64,000 nt of DNA from Meinhardsimonia xiamenensis (GCF_900102905.1 NZ_FNFV01000001.1:627501-691500), one strand, 5' to 3'. Positions 36,976 through 47,169 are shown, counted from the first letter of the stretch. Translations and numbers: made by a program. The notes: generated by a model not told the origin, from the letters alone.

Positions 36976-38454
36976 TCAACCCTGGGGGCCGATTGTTTCG
37001 CAGGGAAGGCCACGGGCGGTGAGCCGCCGGCAGGCCAGATCGGCGGCCTCGCGCGACATCCCGACGAAATTGGCCTCGAAGCCCCGGCCTGTCTGCACCA
37101 CCTTGCGCAGCGCGTCGCCAAGCGTGCCGATCTCGCTGAGGGCGGTGCGCAAGAGCACCTGTTCGGCGCGGTAGCGGGTGGAGTAGCGGCCCACATTTAT
37201 TCCCCACAGGCGTCCACCAGAGGTGGAAACGCGGGTGACGACGATAGGCCCTGCACTTTCTGCCCGTTCGAGCGCGGGCGTGCCCGGGGAGTCGGGCAGC
37301 TCGGCGATGGCGCTCGCCGGCAGCGATTCGGGCGTGGGACGGGGCGGCGGGGTGACGGTGGCAATGGTGGAAACGGGCGCCTCGGGTGCCGGGTCCGGTC
37401 CGATCTGGGAGGGCGACACGGCCGCGCGCGTGGTCTCGACCGATTCGGTGACCTGCGAGCGGATCGCCGCGATCAGCGCTTCGGGCAAGGCGGGGCCGGA
37501 CCGTGGACGTGGCAGCGGTCGCGGGCTGCGGCCGACGGCCGTGACACCGGCCGAGGCCACGGCGACCGCCTTGCCGTAGGGAGGTTTCTTCGGCGGGCGG
37601 AAGGCGACGCGGGCTGGCGCGCGCTTGAAGCCCAGGTCGAGAAGCTCGGCCACGCGGGCGTTGCGCTGGGCGGTGGACCGGCCGCCGAACATGGTGGCGA
37701 TGATGCGTACGCCGCCGCGTTCGGCCGAGGCGACGAGATTGAAGCCCGAAGCCTTCGTGTAGCCGGTCTTGATGCCGTCAGCGCCGCGATAGTCGCTGAG
37801 AAAGCGGCGGTTGGTGTTGCTCACGGTTCGAAGCCCGGCATCGGTCGAGCGGCGGGAGAAGAGGTTGTAGTATTCGGGGTAGTCGTAAAGGATGTGCCGG
37901 CCCAGGATGGTCATGTCGCGGGCGGTGGACAGGTGCCCGGCTTCGGTAAGCCCGTGGGCATTCTTGAAGGTGGTCCGGGTCATGCCTAGCGCCTTGGCCG
38001 TGCGGTTCATGCGCCGGGCGAATGCGGCTTCGGAGCCCTCGATCGCCTCGGCAATGGCGGTGGCCGCGTCATTGGCCGACTTCACCGCCGCTGCGCGGAT
38101 GAGATAGCGCAGCTTGATCTTCTGGCCCGGCCGCAGACCCAACCGCGAGGGTGGCTCGGAGGCGGCCTTGCGCGAGACCGTCACCAGCGTGTCGAGCGAG
38201 ATCTCGCCGTGCTCCACCGCCTCGAAGGCGATGTAGAGCGTCATCATCTTGGTCAGCGAGGCGGGGTGAAGCCGCGTGTCGGCGTTGCGCGAGTGCAGGA
38301 CTTCGCCCGTGCGCGCGTCCATCACCATGGCGGCGTAGGGTGCGGCGCGGCCCGGACCGCCCATGATCGCGCACAACAGCACAAGGATTGCGATCAGACC
38401 CCAGCGAAACGGGGCTGGGCATGGAATCCTGCCTCTGCGTGCCTGCACGCTCAC
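36976..38454 (-). CDS. D-alanyl-D-alanine carboxypeptidase (PBP5/6, S11 family) with C-terminal SPOR domain
   Basis: A 492-residue periplasmic enzyme that removes the terminal D-Ala from peptidoglycan stem peptides. A signal/anchor (about 18-38) is followed by the S11 domain with all three motifs: SLTK (in HPASLTKMMTLYIAFE), SAN (in AAVKSANDAATAIAEA) and KTG (in ADGIKTGYTKASG). A Pro/Ser-rich linker (about 300-410) leads to a SPOR-like domain (WGINVGRYSTRYRAEQVLL to the end), which binds denuded glycan at division sites. The start is a GTG. SPOR fusion suggests septal targeting. Confidence 0.92.
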   Translation of the reverse strand: MSVQARRGRIPCPAPFRWGLIAILVLLCAIMGGPGRAAPYAAMVMDARTGEVLHSRNADTRLHPASLTKMMTLYIAFEAVEHGEISLDTLVTVSRKAASEPPSRLGLRPGQKIKLRYLIRAAAVKSANDAATAIAEAIEGSEAAFARRMNRTAKALGMTRTTFKNAHGLTEAGHLSTARDMTILGRHILYDYPEYYNLFSRRSTDAGLRTVSNTNRRFLSDYRGADGIKTGYTKASGFNLVASAERGGVRIIATMFGGRSTAQRNARVAELLDLGFKRAPARVAFRPPKKPPYGKAVAVASAGVTAVGRSPRPLPRPRSGPALPEALIAAIRSQVTESVETTRAAVSPSQIGPDPAPEAPVSTIATVTPPPRPTPESLPASAIAELPDSPGTPALERAESAGPIVVTRVSTSGGRLWGINVGRYSTRYRAEQVLLRTALSEIGTLGDALRKVVQTGRGFEANFVGMSREAADLACRRLTARGLPCETIGPQG

Positions 38455-38613
38455 GATCGTGTCTGCCTCGTTCCGTCCGGGTCTGGCGCCCGGTCAGGGT
38501 GATGTTAACCGCGTCAGCTTTCCTCGCCAAGCCGTTGATCGACGGGCAAAGATGCGCGCCCTCGAATCGATGCTGATTGAATTGTTTCAATGCGGCAGGA
38601 ATATGGCCGGCAT

Positions 38614-39318
38614 TTACAGGAATTGTTGCAGCAGGGCGGGCAGCTCGCCGAGATGGGCAAGCTCCCGGAAGCGGGTACGGTCGCCGGGCGGGTCCGCATG
38701 TTCGAGTTCCCAGGCGAGATCGTGGGGCACATGCACGCCCCAGCCTCCCGCGGCGATTGCCGGCAGCACGTCGGACTTCATGGAATTGCCCACCATCATC
38801 GCCTGCTCCGGTCCGCTGCCGTGCCGGGAGAAGATGCGGGCGTAGATATCCGGCGTCTTTTCGGAGACGATCTCCACCCCGTCGAAGAGTTCGCCAAGAC
38901 CCGACTGGGCGAGCTTGCGTTCCTGGTCGAGAAGATCGCCCTTGGTGATCAGCACCACGCGAAAGCCGGCGTCCGAGGCTGCCTCCACCGCCTCGCGGGC
39001 GTGCGGGAGAAGCTCTATGGGGTGGCGGAGCATCTCCTGACCTGCGGCGATGATCTCTCCGATCACGCTGGCGGGCACGCGCGCCTCGGTCACCTCGATG
39101 GCGGTCTCGATCATCGACAGCATGAAGCCCTTGATGCCGTAGCCGTAATGGCCAAGGTTGCGCCGTTCCGCGGCAAGCAGGCGTTCGTCGAGATGGTCGG
39201 GGTCGGCGTGATCGGCCAGAAGTTCGGCGAAGCGCGCCTGAGTCATGCGGAAGAACTGTTCATTGTGCCAGAGCGTGTCGTCGGCATCGAAGCCTATTGC
39301 CGTCAACCGTCGTGCCAT
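38614..39318 (-). CDS. HAD-superfamily hydrolase
   Basis: A 234-residue HAD hydrolase. Motif I is [16 protein letters not shown] (residues 9-18), motif [11 protein letters not shown], motif III Lys in [10 protein letters not shown], motif [17 protein letters not shown]. The helical cap is of the C1 type. It is likely a small-molecule phosphatase of unknown substrate. The ATG at 39318 has GAAGGG upstream; a frame reaching 39396 is not supported. It is divergent from clpS. Confidence 0.88.
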   Translation of the reverse strand: MARRLTAIGFDADDTLWHNEQFFRMTQARFAELLADHADPDHLDERLLAAERRNLGHYGYGIKGFMLSMIETAIEVTEARVPASVIGEIIAAGQEMLRHPIELLPHAREAVEAASDAGFRVVLITKGDLLDQERKLAQSGLGELFDGVEIVSEKTPDIYARIFSRHGSGPEQAMMVGNSMKSDVLPAIAAGGWGVHVPHDLAWELEHADPPGDRTRFRELAHLGELPALLQQFL

Positions 39319-39389
39319 CTGCAACCCTTCGCCCCGTTTGGCGCCCGGCGTGCCACCCTTGTTGCGCACAATGCCGGGCAACCGGCCCC

Positions 39390-39418
39390 TTTTCACACGC
39401 TTTCGTCGGAATATATAG
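39390..39418 (+). promoter_or_regulatory. Candidate clpS promoter
   Basis: TTTCAC (39390-39395) and TATAGT (39413-39418) are 17 bases apart in a local A+T-rich patch, giving a leader of about 40 bases to the clpS start. Confidence 0.5.
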
Positions 39419-39465
39419 TCGCCACGCCAAGCTGCTTTGAACCGTCGGACGCATCGAGGACGCGC

Positions 39466-39813
39466 GTGATTGCCAAGCCCGTGACCATGGCCGGAAAGAA
39501 GGATGATGGCGCTGGCGAAGGCGGCACAGGTGTTGCCCTTCAGACCCGCACCAAGACCCAGCGGCCGCCGATGTACAAGGTGCTAATGCTCAACGACGAC
39601 TACACGCCGATGGAGTTCGTCGTGCATGTTCTGGAGCGCTTCTTCGGCATGAGCCATGCACAGGCATTCGAACTGATGCTGACGGTGCACAAGAAGGGGG
39701 TGGCTGTGGTCGGTGTGTTCTCCTACGAGATCGCGGAGACGAAGGTCAGCCAGGTGATGGATTTCGCCCGCCGCCACCAGCACCCGCTGCAGTGCACGAT
39801 GGAAAGGGAGTAG
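39466..39813 (+). CDS. clpS: ClpS adaptor protein
   Basis: A 115-residue adaptor that delivers N-degron substrates to ClpAP. The conserved core is [40 protein letters not shown] and [20 protein letters not shown]. The N-terminal extension is variable; a GTG at 39466 has GAGG six bases upstream, and an ATG at 39487 is the alternative. No clpA follows within the window. Confidence 0.94.
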   Translation: MIAKPVTMAGKKDDGAGEGGTGVALQTRTKTQRPPMYKVLMLNDDYTPMEFVVHVLERFFGMSHAQAFELMLTVHKKGVAVVGVFSYEIAETKVSQVMDFARRHQHPLQCTMERE

Positions 39814-39837
39814 CGCGCCGCCACGGCGCCTTTCGCG

Positions 39838-40842
39838 ATGAATTCATCCCGCCTGACCCGCGCGCTCGAGGAAGGCGCGCCGCGCATCGACCGCCTGTCG
39901 CGCGTTGCCGTGATCGAACCGCGCAGGGGTGACGACCTCTCGGTCCTGCCGCGCGAGGGGCTGGAGATCATTCAGGGGTTCCGACCCGATCACGATGCCT
40001 TCGAGGCGGCAGGATACACCGTGCGCCTCGCTCCGCAGGGCAGATACCAGGCGGCGATTGTCTCTCTGCCGCGGGTGCGCGAGCTCGCGCGAGACCGCAT
40101 TGCTCTGGCCGCCGAGATCACCGGCGGCGGGCCGGTGCTCGTGGACGGGCAGAAGACCGACGGCATCGACGGGCTGCTGCGCGAGGTGCGCCGGCGGGTG
40201 GAGCTCGGCGGGGTGGTGGCGCGCGCTCACGGCAAGATGTTCTGGTTCGAGGGCGGGGATTTCTCCGACTGGCGCATGGCCGATGAGCCGCGCGAGATAG
40301 AGGGCGGCTGGATCACGCGGCCGGGCGTCTTTTCCGCCGATGCGCCCGACCGGGGCTCACGGCTCCTAACTGAGGCGCTGCCGCCGAAGCTGGGCAAGAA
40401 GGTTGCCGATCTGGGCGCGGGCTGGGGGTATCTCGCGCGGAGCATTCTCGAGCGGGCGGACGTCGGGCGGCTCGACCTTGTGGAAGCCGACCACGCGGCG
40501 CTCGATTGTGCGCGGCGCAATATTTCCGATGCGCGGGCGGTCTTTCACTGGGCAGACGTCACGGAGTGGGGCGAGGCAGCGAGTTTCGACTGCGTGGTGA
40601 CAAATCCGCCGTTTCATGCCGGACGGCGGGCCGACCCGGCGCTGGGGCGGGCGTTCATTGCGGCTGCGGCCCGGCTTCTGAAGCCTTCGGGGCGGCTCTA
40701 TCTGGTGGCCAACCGGCATTTGCCGTATGAGCGGGATCTGCGCGCGGCATTTGCGGAGGTGCGCGAGATCGGTGGGGACGGCGGCTTCAAGGTCATCGAG
40801 GCGGTCCGGCCGCTGGCATCGCGCAATCGCGGGCGGCGCTGA
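39838..40842 (+). CDS. RsmC-like 16S rRNA guanine-N2 methyltransferase
   Basis: A 334-residue class I SAM methyltransferase with a degenerate N-terminal half and a catalytic C-terminal half, as in RsmC/RlmG. Catalytic features are KKVADLGAGWGYLARSILE (SAM site), LDLVEADHAALDCARRN and the N2-guanine signature FDCVVTNPPFHAGRRADPAL. It probably makes m2G1207 in 16S rRNA. It starts 24 bases after clpS. Confidence 0.88.
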   Translation: MNSSRLTRALEEGAPRIDRLSRVAVIEPRRGDDLSVLPREGLEIIQGFRPDHDAFEAAGYTVRLAPQGRYQAAIVSLPRVRELARDRIALAAEITGGGPVLVDGQKTDGIDGLLREVRRRVELGGVVARAHGKMFWFEGGDFSDWRMADEPREIEGGWITRPGVFSADAPDRGSRLLTEALPPKLGKKVADLGAGWGYLARSILERADVGRLDLVEADHAALDCARRNISDARAVFHWADVTEWGEAASFDCVVTNPPFHAGRRADPALGRAFIAAAARLLKPSGRLYLVANRHLPYERDLRAAFAEVREIGGDGGFKVIEAVRPLASRNRGRR

Positions 40843-40915
40843 AATCGGCTAGGCTGGCCGGCACCGGCGGGGGATTCGCGGCGGGCGGCCCGAACAAGAG
40901 TTTCACGGAGACAGC

Positions 40916-41728
40916 ATGACCTTTTCCATCTCCGGCAAGACGGCCATCGTCACCGGCGGCGCCAACGGCATCGGCCTGGCCATTGCTCGGCATTTCATCA
41001 GCCAGGGCGCCAACGTGATGCTTGCCGACATGGACGAGGCGCGACTCAAGGACGAGTGCGGGCCGGTGGAAGACGGCGAGGGAGGGAATGTGCGCTTCTT
41101 CGCCGGTGATCTGCGCGAGAAGCTGACGCTCGCCAACCTGCTCTCGGCAACCATAGATGCCTTCGACCGGGTCGATATTCTGGTCAATGCCTGCCGCCGC
41201 GTGGCGCTGGCCGATTCGCTCAATCCCGATGACGAGACCGTCGAGGAAATGCTCGATCACAACCTGTTCACCGCGCTGCGCCTTTCGCGGCTGGTGGCGC
41301 GGCGGATGATTCGGCAGGCGCGGGAGGAAGGACGCGAGGAGGGGACCGCCGGGGCGATCATCAATCTCTCCTCGATCGCGGCGCAGCGGCTCAGGCCCGA
41401 GCTTCTGGGCTTTTCGGTCGCTTCGGCGGCGGTCGAGCAACTCACGCGGGGGCTGGCGGTCGCGCTCGCGCCGCACCGCATCCGTGTGAATGCGATCGCC
41501 TTCGGCAGCGTGATGAGTGCCTCGCTGAAGGATGCGCTCAAGGGCAATGACGCGTATCGCGAGGAAATCGTGGAGAAGACCCCGCTCGGCCGCATCGCTT
41601 CGGCGCGCGAGGTGGCGGAGACGGCGCAGTACCTCGCCTCCGAGGGGGCGGCCTTCATGACCGGGCAGGTGCTGGTCATCGATGGCGGGCGCACGCTGAT
41701 CGACCCGGTGACGCCGCCGGCACACTGA
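40916..41728 (+). CDS. SDR-fold protein lacking the catalytic Tyr-x-x-x-Lys
   Basis: A 270-residue short-chain dehydrogenase fold. The cofactor motif TGGANGIG is intact and INLSSIAAQ keeps the catalytic Ser. The position that normally reads YSASK reads FSVAS here (GFSVASAAVEQLTRGLA), so both the Tyr and the Lys are replaced; NAG is also NAC. The enzyme should bind NAD(P) but not catalyse ordinary SDR chemistry. It ends 32 bases before hemF. I recall related proteins beside hemF in other Rhodobacterales, so a regulatory or structural role near heme synthesis is possible. Confidence 0.85.
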   Translation: MTFSISGKTAIVTGGANGIGLAIARHFISQGANVMLADMDEARLKDECGPVEDGEGGNVRFFAGDLREKLTLANLLSATIDAFDRVDILVNACRRVALADSLNPDDETVEEMLDHNLFTALRLSRLVARRMIRQAREEGREEGTAGAIINLSSIAAQRLRPELLGFSVASAAVEQLTRGLAVALAPHRIRVNAIAFGSVMSASLKDALKGNDAYREEIVEKTPLGRIASAREVAETAQYLASEGAAFMTGQVLVIDGGRTLIDPVTPPAH

Positions 41729-41760
41729 GAAGGCAAGCAGGGGGCAGGAGCGCGACACCG

Positions 41761-42681
41761 ATGAACGGGACAGGCGGGGCAATGGCGGACGGCGGGACGA
41801 TGGCAGAGGAGAAGGCGCGCGCAGCGGCATGGTTCCGCGAGCTGCGCGACCGGATCGTCGCCGCCTTCGAGGCGCTTGAGGACAGTCAGACAACCGGCCC
41901 GTTCGCCGACCGCGCGCCGGGCCGCTTCGAGATGCGCGAGACGCGCCGTCGGGGCGAGGATGGCTCGGATGCGGGCGGCGGGCTGATGAGCGTGATGCGC
42001 GGTGGGCGGGTGTTCGAGAAGGTGGGAGTGAATGTCTCCACCGTTCATGGCCGACTCGGCCCGCGGGCCGTGCAGGCGATGGCGGCGCGGCGCGATTTGC
42101 CCGGAATGTCCGAGGATCCGCGCTTCTGGGCCTCGGGCATCAGCCTCGTGGCGCACATGCAGAACCCGCACATCCCGGCGGTGCACATGAACACCCGCAT
42201 GTTCTGGACACCGCATGGCTGGTGGTTCGGGGGCGGAGCCGATCTCAATCCCTGCATCGAATACGCGGAGGACACCGCCCATTTTCACGCCACGCTGAAG
42301 GCGGCGTGCGATGCGCATGACGGGGGCTACTACGAGCGCTTCAGAGCCTGGGCGGACGAGTATTTCTTCATTCCCCATCGCGGAAGAGCGCGGGGGGTGG
42401 GGGGGATCTTCTACGACGATCTCAACACCGGCGACTGGGAGGCGGATTTCGCCTTCACGCAGGCCGTTGGCCGCGCGTTCCTGCCCGCCTTCCTTCCGAT
42501 TGCGGAGCGACGGCGGAACACGCCCTGGACTGATGCGGACAGGGAAACGCAGCTTGTCCATCGCGGGCTCTATGCCGAGTACAACCTCGTCTATGACCGG
42601 GGCACGAAATTCGGCCTCGAGACGGGGCATGATCCCGAGGCGGTGCTGATGAGCCTTCCACCCGTGGCGAAGTGGCCCTGA
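41761..42681 (+). CDS. hemF: Oxygen-dependent coproporphyrinogen III oxidase
   Basis: A 306-residue enzyme that decarboxylates coproporphyrinogen III to protoporphyrinogen IX using oxygen. Conserved blocks are [57 protein letters not shown] and [18 protein letters not shown]. An internal ATG at 41800 is a possible alternative start. It represents aerobic heme synthesis. Confidence 0.96.
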   Translation: MNGTGGAMADGGTMAEEKARAAAWFRELRDRIVAAFEALEDSQTTGPFADRAPGRFEMRETRRRGEDGSDAGGGLMSVMRGGRVFEKVGVNVSTVHGRLGPRAVQAMAARRDLPGMSEDPRFWASGISLVAHMQNPHIPAVHMNTRMFWTPHGWWFGGGADLNPCIEYAEDTAHFHATLKAACDAHDGGYYERFRAWADEYFFIPHRGRARGVGGIFYDDLNTGDWEADFAFTQAVGRAFLPAFLPIAERRRNTPWTDADRETQLVHRGLYAEYNLVYDRGTKFGLETGHDPEAVLMSLPPVAKWP

Positions 42682-42703
42682 GGGGCGGCAACGGGGCGGG
42701 CCA

Positions 42704-43354
42704 TTGAAAGGGTGCAGCCGAAGTTTCGGAACCGCCCGCCTGGCCGAGGCGGGCGCGTGGACTTTCCCTCCCGTCCGGCCGGGGCGGCGGGTCGGCCTGC
42801 TGGGAGGGTCTTTCGATCCGCCACACCAGGGACATGTTCACATCACCCGCGAGGCGCTGAAGCGCTTCGGGCTTGACGAGGTGTGGTGGCTGGTGAGCCC
42901 CGGCAATCCGCTGAAGCCCGAGGCCCCGGCGACGCTCGAGCGGCGCATGGCCGCGGCGCGGGCCATCATGCGCCATCCTCGGGTGCGCATCACCGACATC
43001 GAGGCCCGGCTCGGCACGCGCTACACCGCCGAGACCTTGCACAAGCTGTTGCCGCATTACCGGGGCATGCGCTTTGTCTGGCTCATGGGGGCGGACAATC
43101 TGGCCGGATTCCACCGCTGGGAGCGTTGGGAGGAGATCATGTGCATGCTGCCGGTCGGCGTGATTGCCCGCCCCGGAGAGCGCATCGCCGCGCGCCGCTC
43201 CCCGGCTGCGTTGCGGTTTCGCCGCTACCGGCTGCCCGCGGCAAGGGCGCGCCTGCTTGCCGATTGCCCGCCACCCGCATGGTGTTTTATCAATATTCCC
43301 ATGACGGATTTGTCCTCGACCGCAATTCGGATGCGAGGCGAGTGGATTAGGTAA
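42704..43354 (+). CDS. nadD: Nicotinate-nucleotide adenylyltransferase
   Basis: A 216-residue enzyme that adenylates nicotinate mononucleotide in NAD synthesis. The nucleotidyltransferase motif is [20 protein letters not shown] (residues 30-49), with [11 protein letters not shown] and the C-terminal [10 protein letters not shown]. No ATG or GTG lies in frame before the motif; a TTG at 42704 is the only usual start codon, so translation probably begins there. It starts 23 bases after hemF. Confidence 0.92.
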   Translation: MKGCSRSFGTARLAEAGAWTFPPVRPGRRVGLLGGSFDPPHQGHVHITREALKRFGLDEVWWLVSPGNPLKPEAPATLERRMAAARAIMRHPRVRITDIEARLGTRYTAETLHKLLPHYRGMRFVWLMGADNLAGFHRWERWEEIMCMLPVGVIARPGERIAARRSPAALRFRRYRLPAARARLLADCPPPAWCFINIPMTDLSSTAIRMRGEWIR

Positions 43355-43370
43355 GCGCGGCAGGGGCAGC

Positions 43371-44897
43371 GTGCCCGAGCGCGCCGCGCTGGGAGAATTG
43401 GTTTTGCGCATTTCGAGACGCGCTTTCGTCTCGTCGGCTCTGGCCTGTTCCGCGGTGGTGGTTTGGCCGGCAGCCGCGGACGCGCCTCGGCGGTCTCCCT
43501 TTCCCGCGCCCCGGCCCGTGCGCCTTCATCCTCTCTCGTCGGCCACGGTCGATGACATCATCGCTGCCGCGCGCCTCGGCGGGATGACCTCGCTTGCCGT
43601 CTGTGACGTGGATACGGGCGAATTTCTGGAGGTGAAGAACCCGGTGCGCCGGCTGCCGCCTGCCAGCGTGGTCAAGAGCCTCACTGCGCTCTATGCGCTT
43701 GACATGCTGGGTGCGGATTACCGCTTTGTCACACGTCTTGTCGCGACCGGGCCGATCGAGGATGGCCTGATCAAGGGCGACCTCGTGCTGGTCGGAAGCG
43801 GCGACCCGACTCTCGACACGGATGCGCTCGGCGACATGGCGCGGGCGTTGGCGCAGAACGGGGTCCGCCGGATCGGTGGACGGCTTCTGCTCGCGCCGGG
43901 TGCGTTGCCATTCGTGCCGGCGATCGAGCCCGGCCAACCGCCGCAGGCGGGCTACAACCCGGCGATCTCGGGGCTGAACCTGAACTTCAACCGCGTCTAC
44001 TTCGAGTGGCAACGGCAGGCCGAGGGGTATCGGGTGACACTCGATGCACGCGCGGAGAGATTTCGGCCGGAGGTTCGCATAGCTCGCATGCAGGTGGTGG
44101 ACCGCGAGCTGCCCGTCTACACCTATGCCGACCAGGGGGGATCGGATCAGTGGACGGTGGCGCGGCCGGCGCTGGGCAACGGCGGGGGGCGATGGCTGCC
44201 GGTGCGCAAGCCGGCGCGCTATGTCGGCGAGGTCTTCCGCAGCTTGGCGGCGGCGCAGGGGGTGTCACTGCCTGAGCCTGAAATCACCGATCACGCGCCG
44301 CCGGGAGAGACGCTGTTTGCCTGGCAAAGCGGGGAGCTGCGCGGGATTCTCCGTGGCATGCTGCACTGGTCGACAAACCTGACGGCCGAGGTGGTCGGGC
44401 TCACCGCCAGCCGCGCGCGCGGCCGCTCGCCGGTCTCTCTGGCCGATTCCGCGGCGAGCATGGAAGCCTGGGCGCGAGAGCGGCTGGTGTTGCGCCGGCC
44501 CCGTTTCATCGATCATTCGGGGCTGGGAGACGGGGCGCGGCTTTGCGCGTCAGATCTGGTGACGGCGCTGAGGCATCCGCTGGCCCGGGCGCAGCTTGCG
44601 CCGCTCCTGCGGCGGATGAGCATGCGCGATTCCAACGGGCTGCCGATGCCCGACTCGCCGATCGAGGTGCACGCGAAGACGGGCACGCTCAATTTCGTGA
44701 GTGCGCTCGCGGGATATGTCGCGACGCCGAGTGGGCGGCGGCTGGCCTTTGCCATCATCTCGGCGGACCTTGAAAGGCGCGCGGCGCTGCGGCCCGAGGA
44801 ACGCGAGCGGCCGGAAGGCGGCCGTGCCTGGACGTTGCGGGCGCGGCGCATGCAGAACGAGCTGCTTGCGCGGTGGGGCAGCATCTTTGCTGCATGA
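43371..44897 (+). CDS. dacB: D-alanyl-D-alanine carboxypeptidase/endopeptidase (PBP4, S13 family)
   Basis: A 508-residue periplasmic penicillin-binding protein. Motifs are SVVK (in PPASVVKSLTALYALDM), STN (in HWSTNLTAEVVG) and KTG (in HAKTGTLNFVSALAG). The N-terminus RISRRAFVSSALACSAVVVW has a twin-arginine motif, so export may be by Tat. A GTG at 43371 opens the frame; a TTG at 43404, with GGGAG eight bases upstream, is a good alternative. It cleaves D-Ala and cross-links in peptidoglycan. Confidence 0.92.
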   Translation: MPERAALGELVLRISRRAFVSSALACSAVVVWPAAADAPRRSPFPAPRPVRLHPLSSATVDDIIAAARLGGMTSLAVCDVDTGEFLEVKNPVRRLPPASVVKSLTALYALDMLGADYRFVTRLVATGPIEDGLIKGDLVLVGSGDPTLDTDALGDMARALAQNGVRRIGGRLLLAPGALPFVPAIEPGQPPQAGYNPAISGLNLNFNRVYFEWQRQAEGYRVTLDARAERFRPEVRIARMQVVDRELPVYTYADQGGSDQWTVARPALGNGGGRWLPVRKPARYVGEVFRSLAAAQGVSLPEPEITDHAPPGETLFAWQSGELRGILRGMLHWSTNLTAEVVGLTASRARGRSPVSLADSAASMEAWARERLVLRRPRFIDHSGLGDGARLCASDLVTALRHPLARAQLAPLLRRMSMRDSNGLPMPDSPIEVHAKTGTLNFVSALAGYVATPSGRRLAFAIISADLERRAALRPEERERPEGGRAWTLRARRMQNELLARWGSIFAA

Positions 44898-44917
44898 GGG
44901 CAAGCGCGCTGCGCGCG

Positions 44918-44974
44918 AACGCGCCCCCAAGGGGCGCGTGCCTTCGGCGAGGGTATTTCCCCCAGGGTGAGGAT
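44918..44974. repeat. Intergenic repeat R2, copy 3
   Basis: A GCGCCCC/GGGGCGC hairpin (about 44921-44937) is followed by CGAGGGTATTTCCCCCAGGG and TGAGGATG, matching the cores at 7271 and 16512. It lies 20 bases after dacB, between convergent genes. Confidence 0.55.
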
Positions 44975-45006
44975 GGGGCGGGCCCGCCTTTCGGACTGGC
45001 AGGGCG

Positions 45007-45429
45007 CTACAGCGTGAGATGGCGCGCGCGGGCGCCGCGCTCGATGGCGGCGGCGTGCAGGCGGTCGATATTCAGCTCGTGGCGGATTTCCTCGAGCATG
45101 CGCAGCTCGACCTGACCGAGGCGCCCGTCGGCCGCGGCGACGTCGCAGGCGAGCGCATAGGCGGTTTCGTGCAGGCGTTCGGGAAGACCGGCGCGCACAA
45201 GCCCGAAGAAGGCATCGAGCCCTTCCTCCTCGGCAAACAGCTCGAAGACGATCTGGGCCACTTCACGCATCCGGTCGGCGTCGTAATCGGCAAACACCGG
45301 CAGGTGATCGACGATCGACTCGATGGTCACGAGTTCGGAGGTGCGGATTGTCTCGTCCGAAGCGGACACGGCGATCATGATCGCGACGAGACTGTCCTGA
45401 GGGGAAAAGGAGCTGGGGCTGTCGGGCAC
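45007..45429 (-). CDS. TerB-like (tellurite resistance fold) protein
   Basis: A 140-residue all-helical protein with the TerB/DjlA-N-like pattern: SPQDSLVAIMIAVSASDETI, the Asp-rich turn FADYDADRM and ALACDVAAADGRLGQVELRM, whose Asp/Glu residues resemble a metal site. It is cytoplasmic; this group is not actually shown to give tellurite resistance. The start is a GTG at 45429 with GGAG nine bases upstream; a longer frame from 45525 lacks support. It is divergent from lysS. Confidence 0.82.
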   Translation of the reverse strand: MPDSPSSFSPQDSLVAIMIAVSASDETIRTSELVTIESIVDHLPVFADYDADRMREVAQIVFELFAEEEGLDAFFGLVRAGLPERLHETAYALACDVAAADGRLGQVELRMLEEIRHELNIDRLHAAAIERGARARHLTL

Positions 45430-45475
45430 GGGTGCTGGCTCCGGCTTGGGGAAGGAAGGGCTTGGGTCACAAATA

Positions 45476-45504
45476 TTGACGCATGACGCAGCCGGCAATA
45501 GGAA
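45476..45504 (+). promoter_or_regulatory. Candidate lysS promoter
   Basis: TTGACG (45476-45481) and TAGGAA (45499-45504) are 17 bases apart, about 58 bases before the lysS ATG. The -35 matches five of six consensus bases. Confidence 0.55.
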
Positions 45505-45561
45505 GGCGGGCCTGTCAGGGCGCATTTCGCGGCCCGGGTCGAAAGCTGGGATGATGATGCA

Positions 45562-47169
45562 ATGTCCGATCTCCGTGACGCGGCGATGAGTTCAAGGGCG
45601 TGGCCCTTCGAGGAGGCGCGCCGGCTGCTCAAGCGCTACGAGAAGGCGCCGCCGGAGAAGGGACATGTGCTGTTCGAGACGGGCTACGGGCCGTCGGGGC
45701 TGCCGCATATCGGCACCTTCGGCGAGGTGGTGCGCACCTCGATGGTGCGCCATGCCTTCGAGACGATCTCGGACATCCCGACCCGGCTCATCTGCTTTTC
45801 CGACGACATGGACGGGCTGAGGAAGGTGCCCTCCAACGTGCCCAATCAGGAGCAGATGAAGGAGGATCTGGGCCTGCCGCTGACGCGGGTGCGTGATCCG
45901 TTTGGGGAGCATGCGAGCTTTGGCGAGCACAACAATGCGCGCCTGCGGGCATTTCTGGACAGCTTCGGCTTCGACTACGAGTTCGCCTCCGCCACGGAAT
46001 ATTACCGATCGGGCAAGTTCGACGAGATGCTTCTGCGAGTGCTCGAGCGCTTCGACGAGGTGATGGCGGTGATGCTGCCCTCGCTCGGGGGCGTGGACGC
46101 CAGCCGGCGCGAGACCTATTCGCCCTTCCTCCCGATCAGCCCCAAGACGGGACGGGTGCTGCAGGTGCCCACGCTCGAGCGCAACGTGGCGAAAGGGACG
46201 ATCGTCTATCAGGAGCCTGACGGGGAGAAGGTGGAGATCCCCGTGACGGGTGGGCATGTGAAACTGCAGTGGAAGCCCGACTGGGGGATGCGCTGGGCCG
46301 CGCTCGGTGTCGACTACGAGATGTTCGGCAAGGATCTCATTCCCTCCGCCGAGCTCAGCGCCAAGATCTGCCGCATTCTCGGCGGGCGGGTGCCGGAGCT
46401 GTTCCATTACGAGCTGTTTCTCGACGAGAACGGGCAGAAGATCTCGAAGTCGAAGGGAAATGGGCTCTCGATCGAGGAGTGGCTGCGCTACGCACCGCCC
46501 GAGAGCCTCAGCTACTTCATGTATCTCAAGCCGAAGACGGCCAAGCGGCTCTATTTCGATGTGATCCCGAAGGCGGTGGACGAATATCACCAGCAGCTGC
46601 GGGCCTATCCGGGGCAGGATCTGGCCGCGCGGCTCAACAACCCCGTCTGGCACATCCACCGCGGCAATCCGCCCGAAAGCCACATGGTGGTGTCTTATGC
46701 GATGCTGCTCAACCTCGCCAGTGTCGCCGGGGCGCAGGACAAGGAGACGCTTTGGGGCTTCATTCGTCGCTACGCGCCCGAGGCGAGCCCAGAGACGCAT
46801 CCCGACCTTGACGCGGCGGCCGAGTATGCGGTGCGCTACTTCAACGATCTGGTGAAGCCCAGGCGGCACTACCGGGCGCCGGACGAGAAGGAGCGCGCGG
46901 CGCTGGAGGATCTGCGCGACCGGCTGCGCGCCTGGCAGGGGCCGGCGGACCCCGAAGAGCTGCAGTCGATGGTCTTTGCCGTGGGCAAGGAACATGGCTT
47001 CGAGCCGCTGCGCGAGTGGTTCAAGGCGCTCTACGAGGTGCTTCTGGGCGCGAGCCAGGGGCCGCGTTTCGGCGGGTTCATCGCCCTCTACGGGGTCGAG
47101 GAGACCGCGCGGCTCATCGATGAGGCGCTTGCCGGCAGGCTCGGGGCGAAGGCCGAGGAGACGGTCTGA
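45562..47169 (+). CDS. lysS: Lysyl-tRNA synthetase, class I
   Basis: A 535-residue class I synthetase, the form found in archaea, spirochaetes and alphaproteobacteria, unrelated to the class II enzyme of E. coli. The HIGH-like motif is [20 protein letters not shown] (about residues 42-61) and the KMSKS-like motif is [12 protein letters not shown] (about 293-304). It charges tRNA-Lys. The ATG at 45562 has no clear ribosome site; an ATG at 45586 is an alternative. Confidence 0.96.
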   Translation: MSDLRDAAMSSRAWPFEEARRLLKRYEKAPPEKGHVLFETGYGPSGLPHIGTFGEVVRTSMVRHAFETISDIPTRLICFSDDMDGLRKVPSNVPNQEQMKEDLGLPLTRVRDPFGEHASFGEHNNARLRAFLDSFGFDYEFASATEYYRSGKFDEMLLRVLERFDEVMAVMLPSLGGVDASRRETYSPFLPISPKTGRVLQVPTLERNVAKGTIVYQEPDGEKVEIPVTGGHVKLQWKPDWGMRWAALGVDYEMFGKDLIPSAELSAKICRILGGRVPELFHYELFLDENGQKISKSKGNGLSIEEWLRYAPPESLSYFMYLKPKTAKRLYFDVIPKAVDEYHQQLRAYPGQDLAARLNNPVWHIHRGNPPESHMVVSYAMLLNLASVAGAQDKETLWGFIRRYAPEASPETHPDLDAAAEYAVRYFNDLVKPRRHYRAPDEKERAALEDLRDRLRAWQGPADPEELQSMVFAVGKEHGFEPLREWFKALYEVLLGASQGPRFGGFIALYGVEETARLIDEALAGRLGAKAEETV

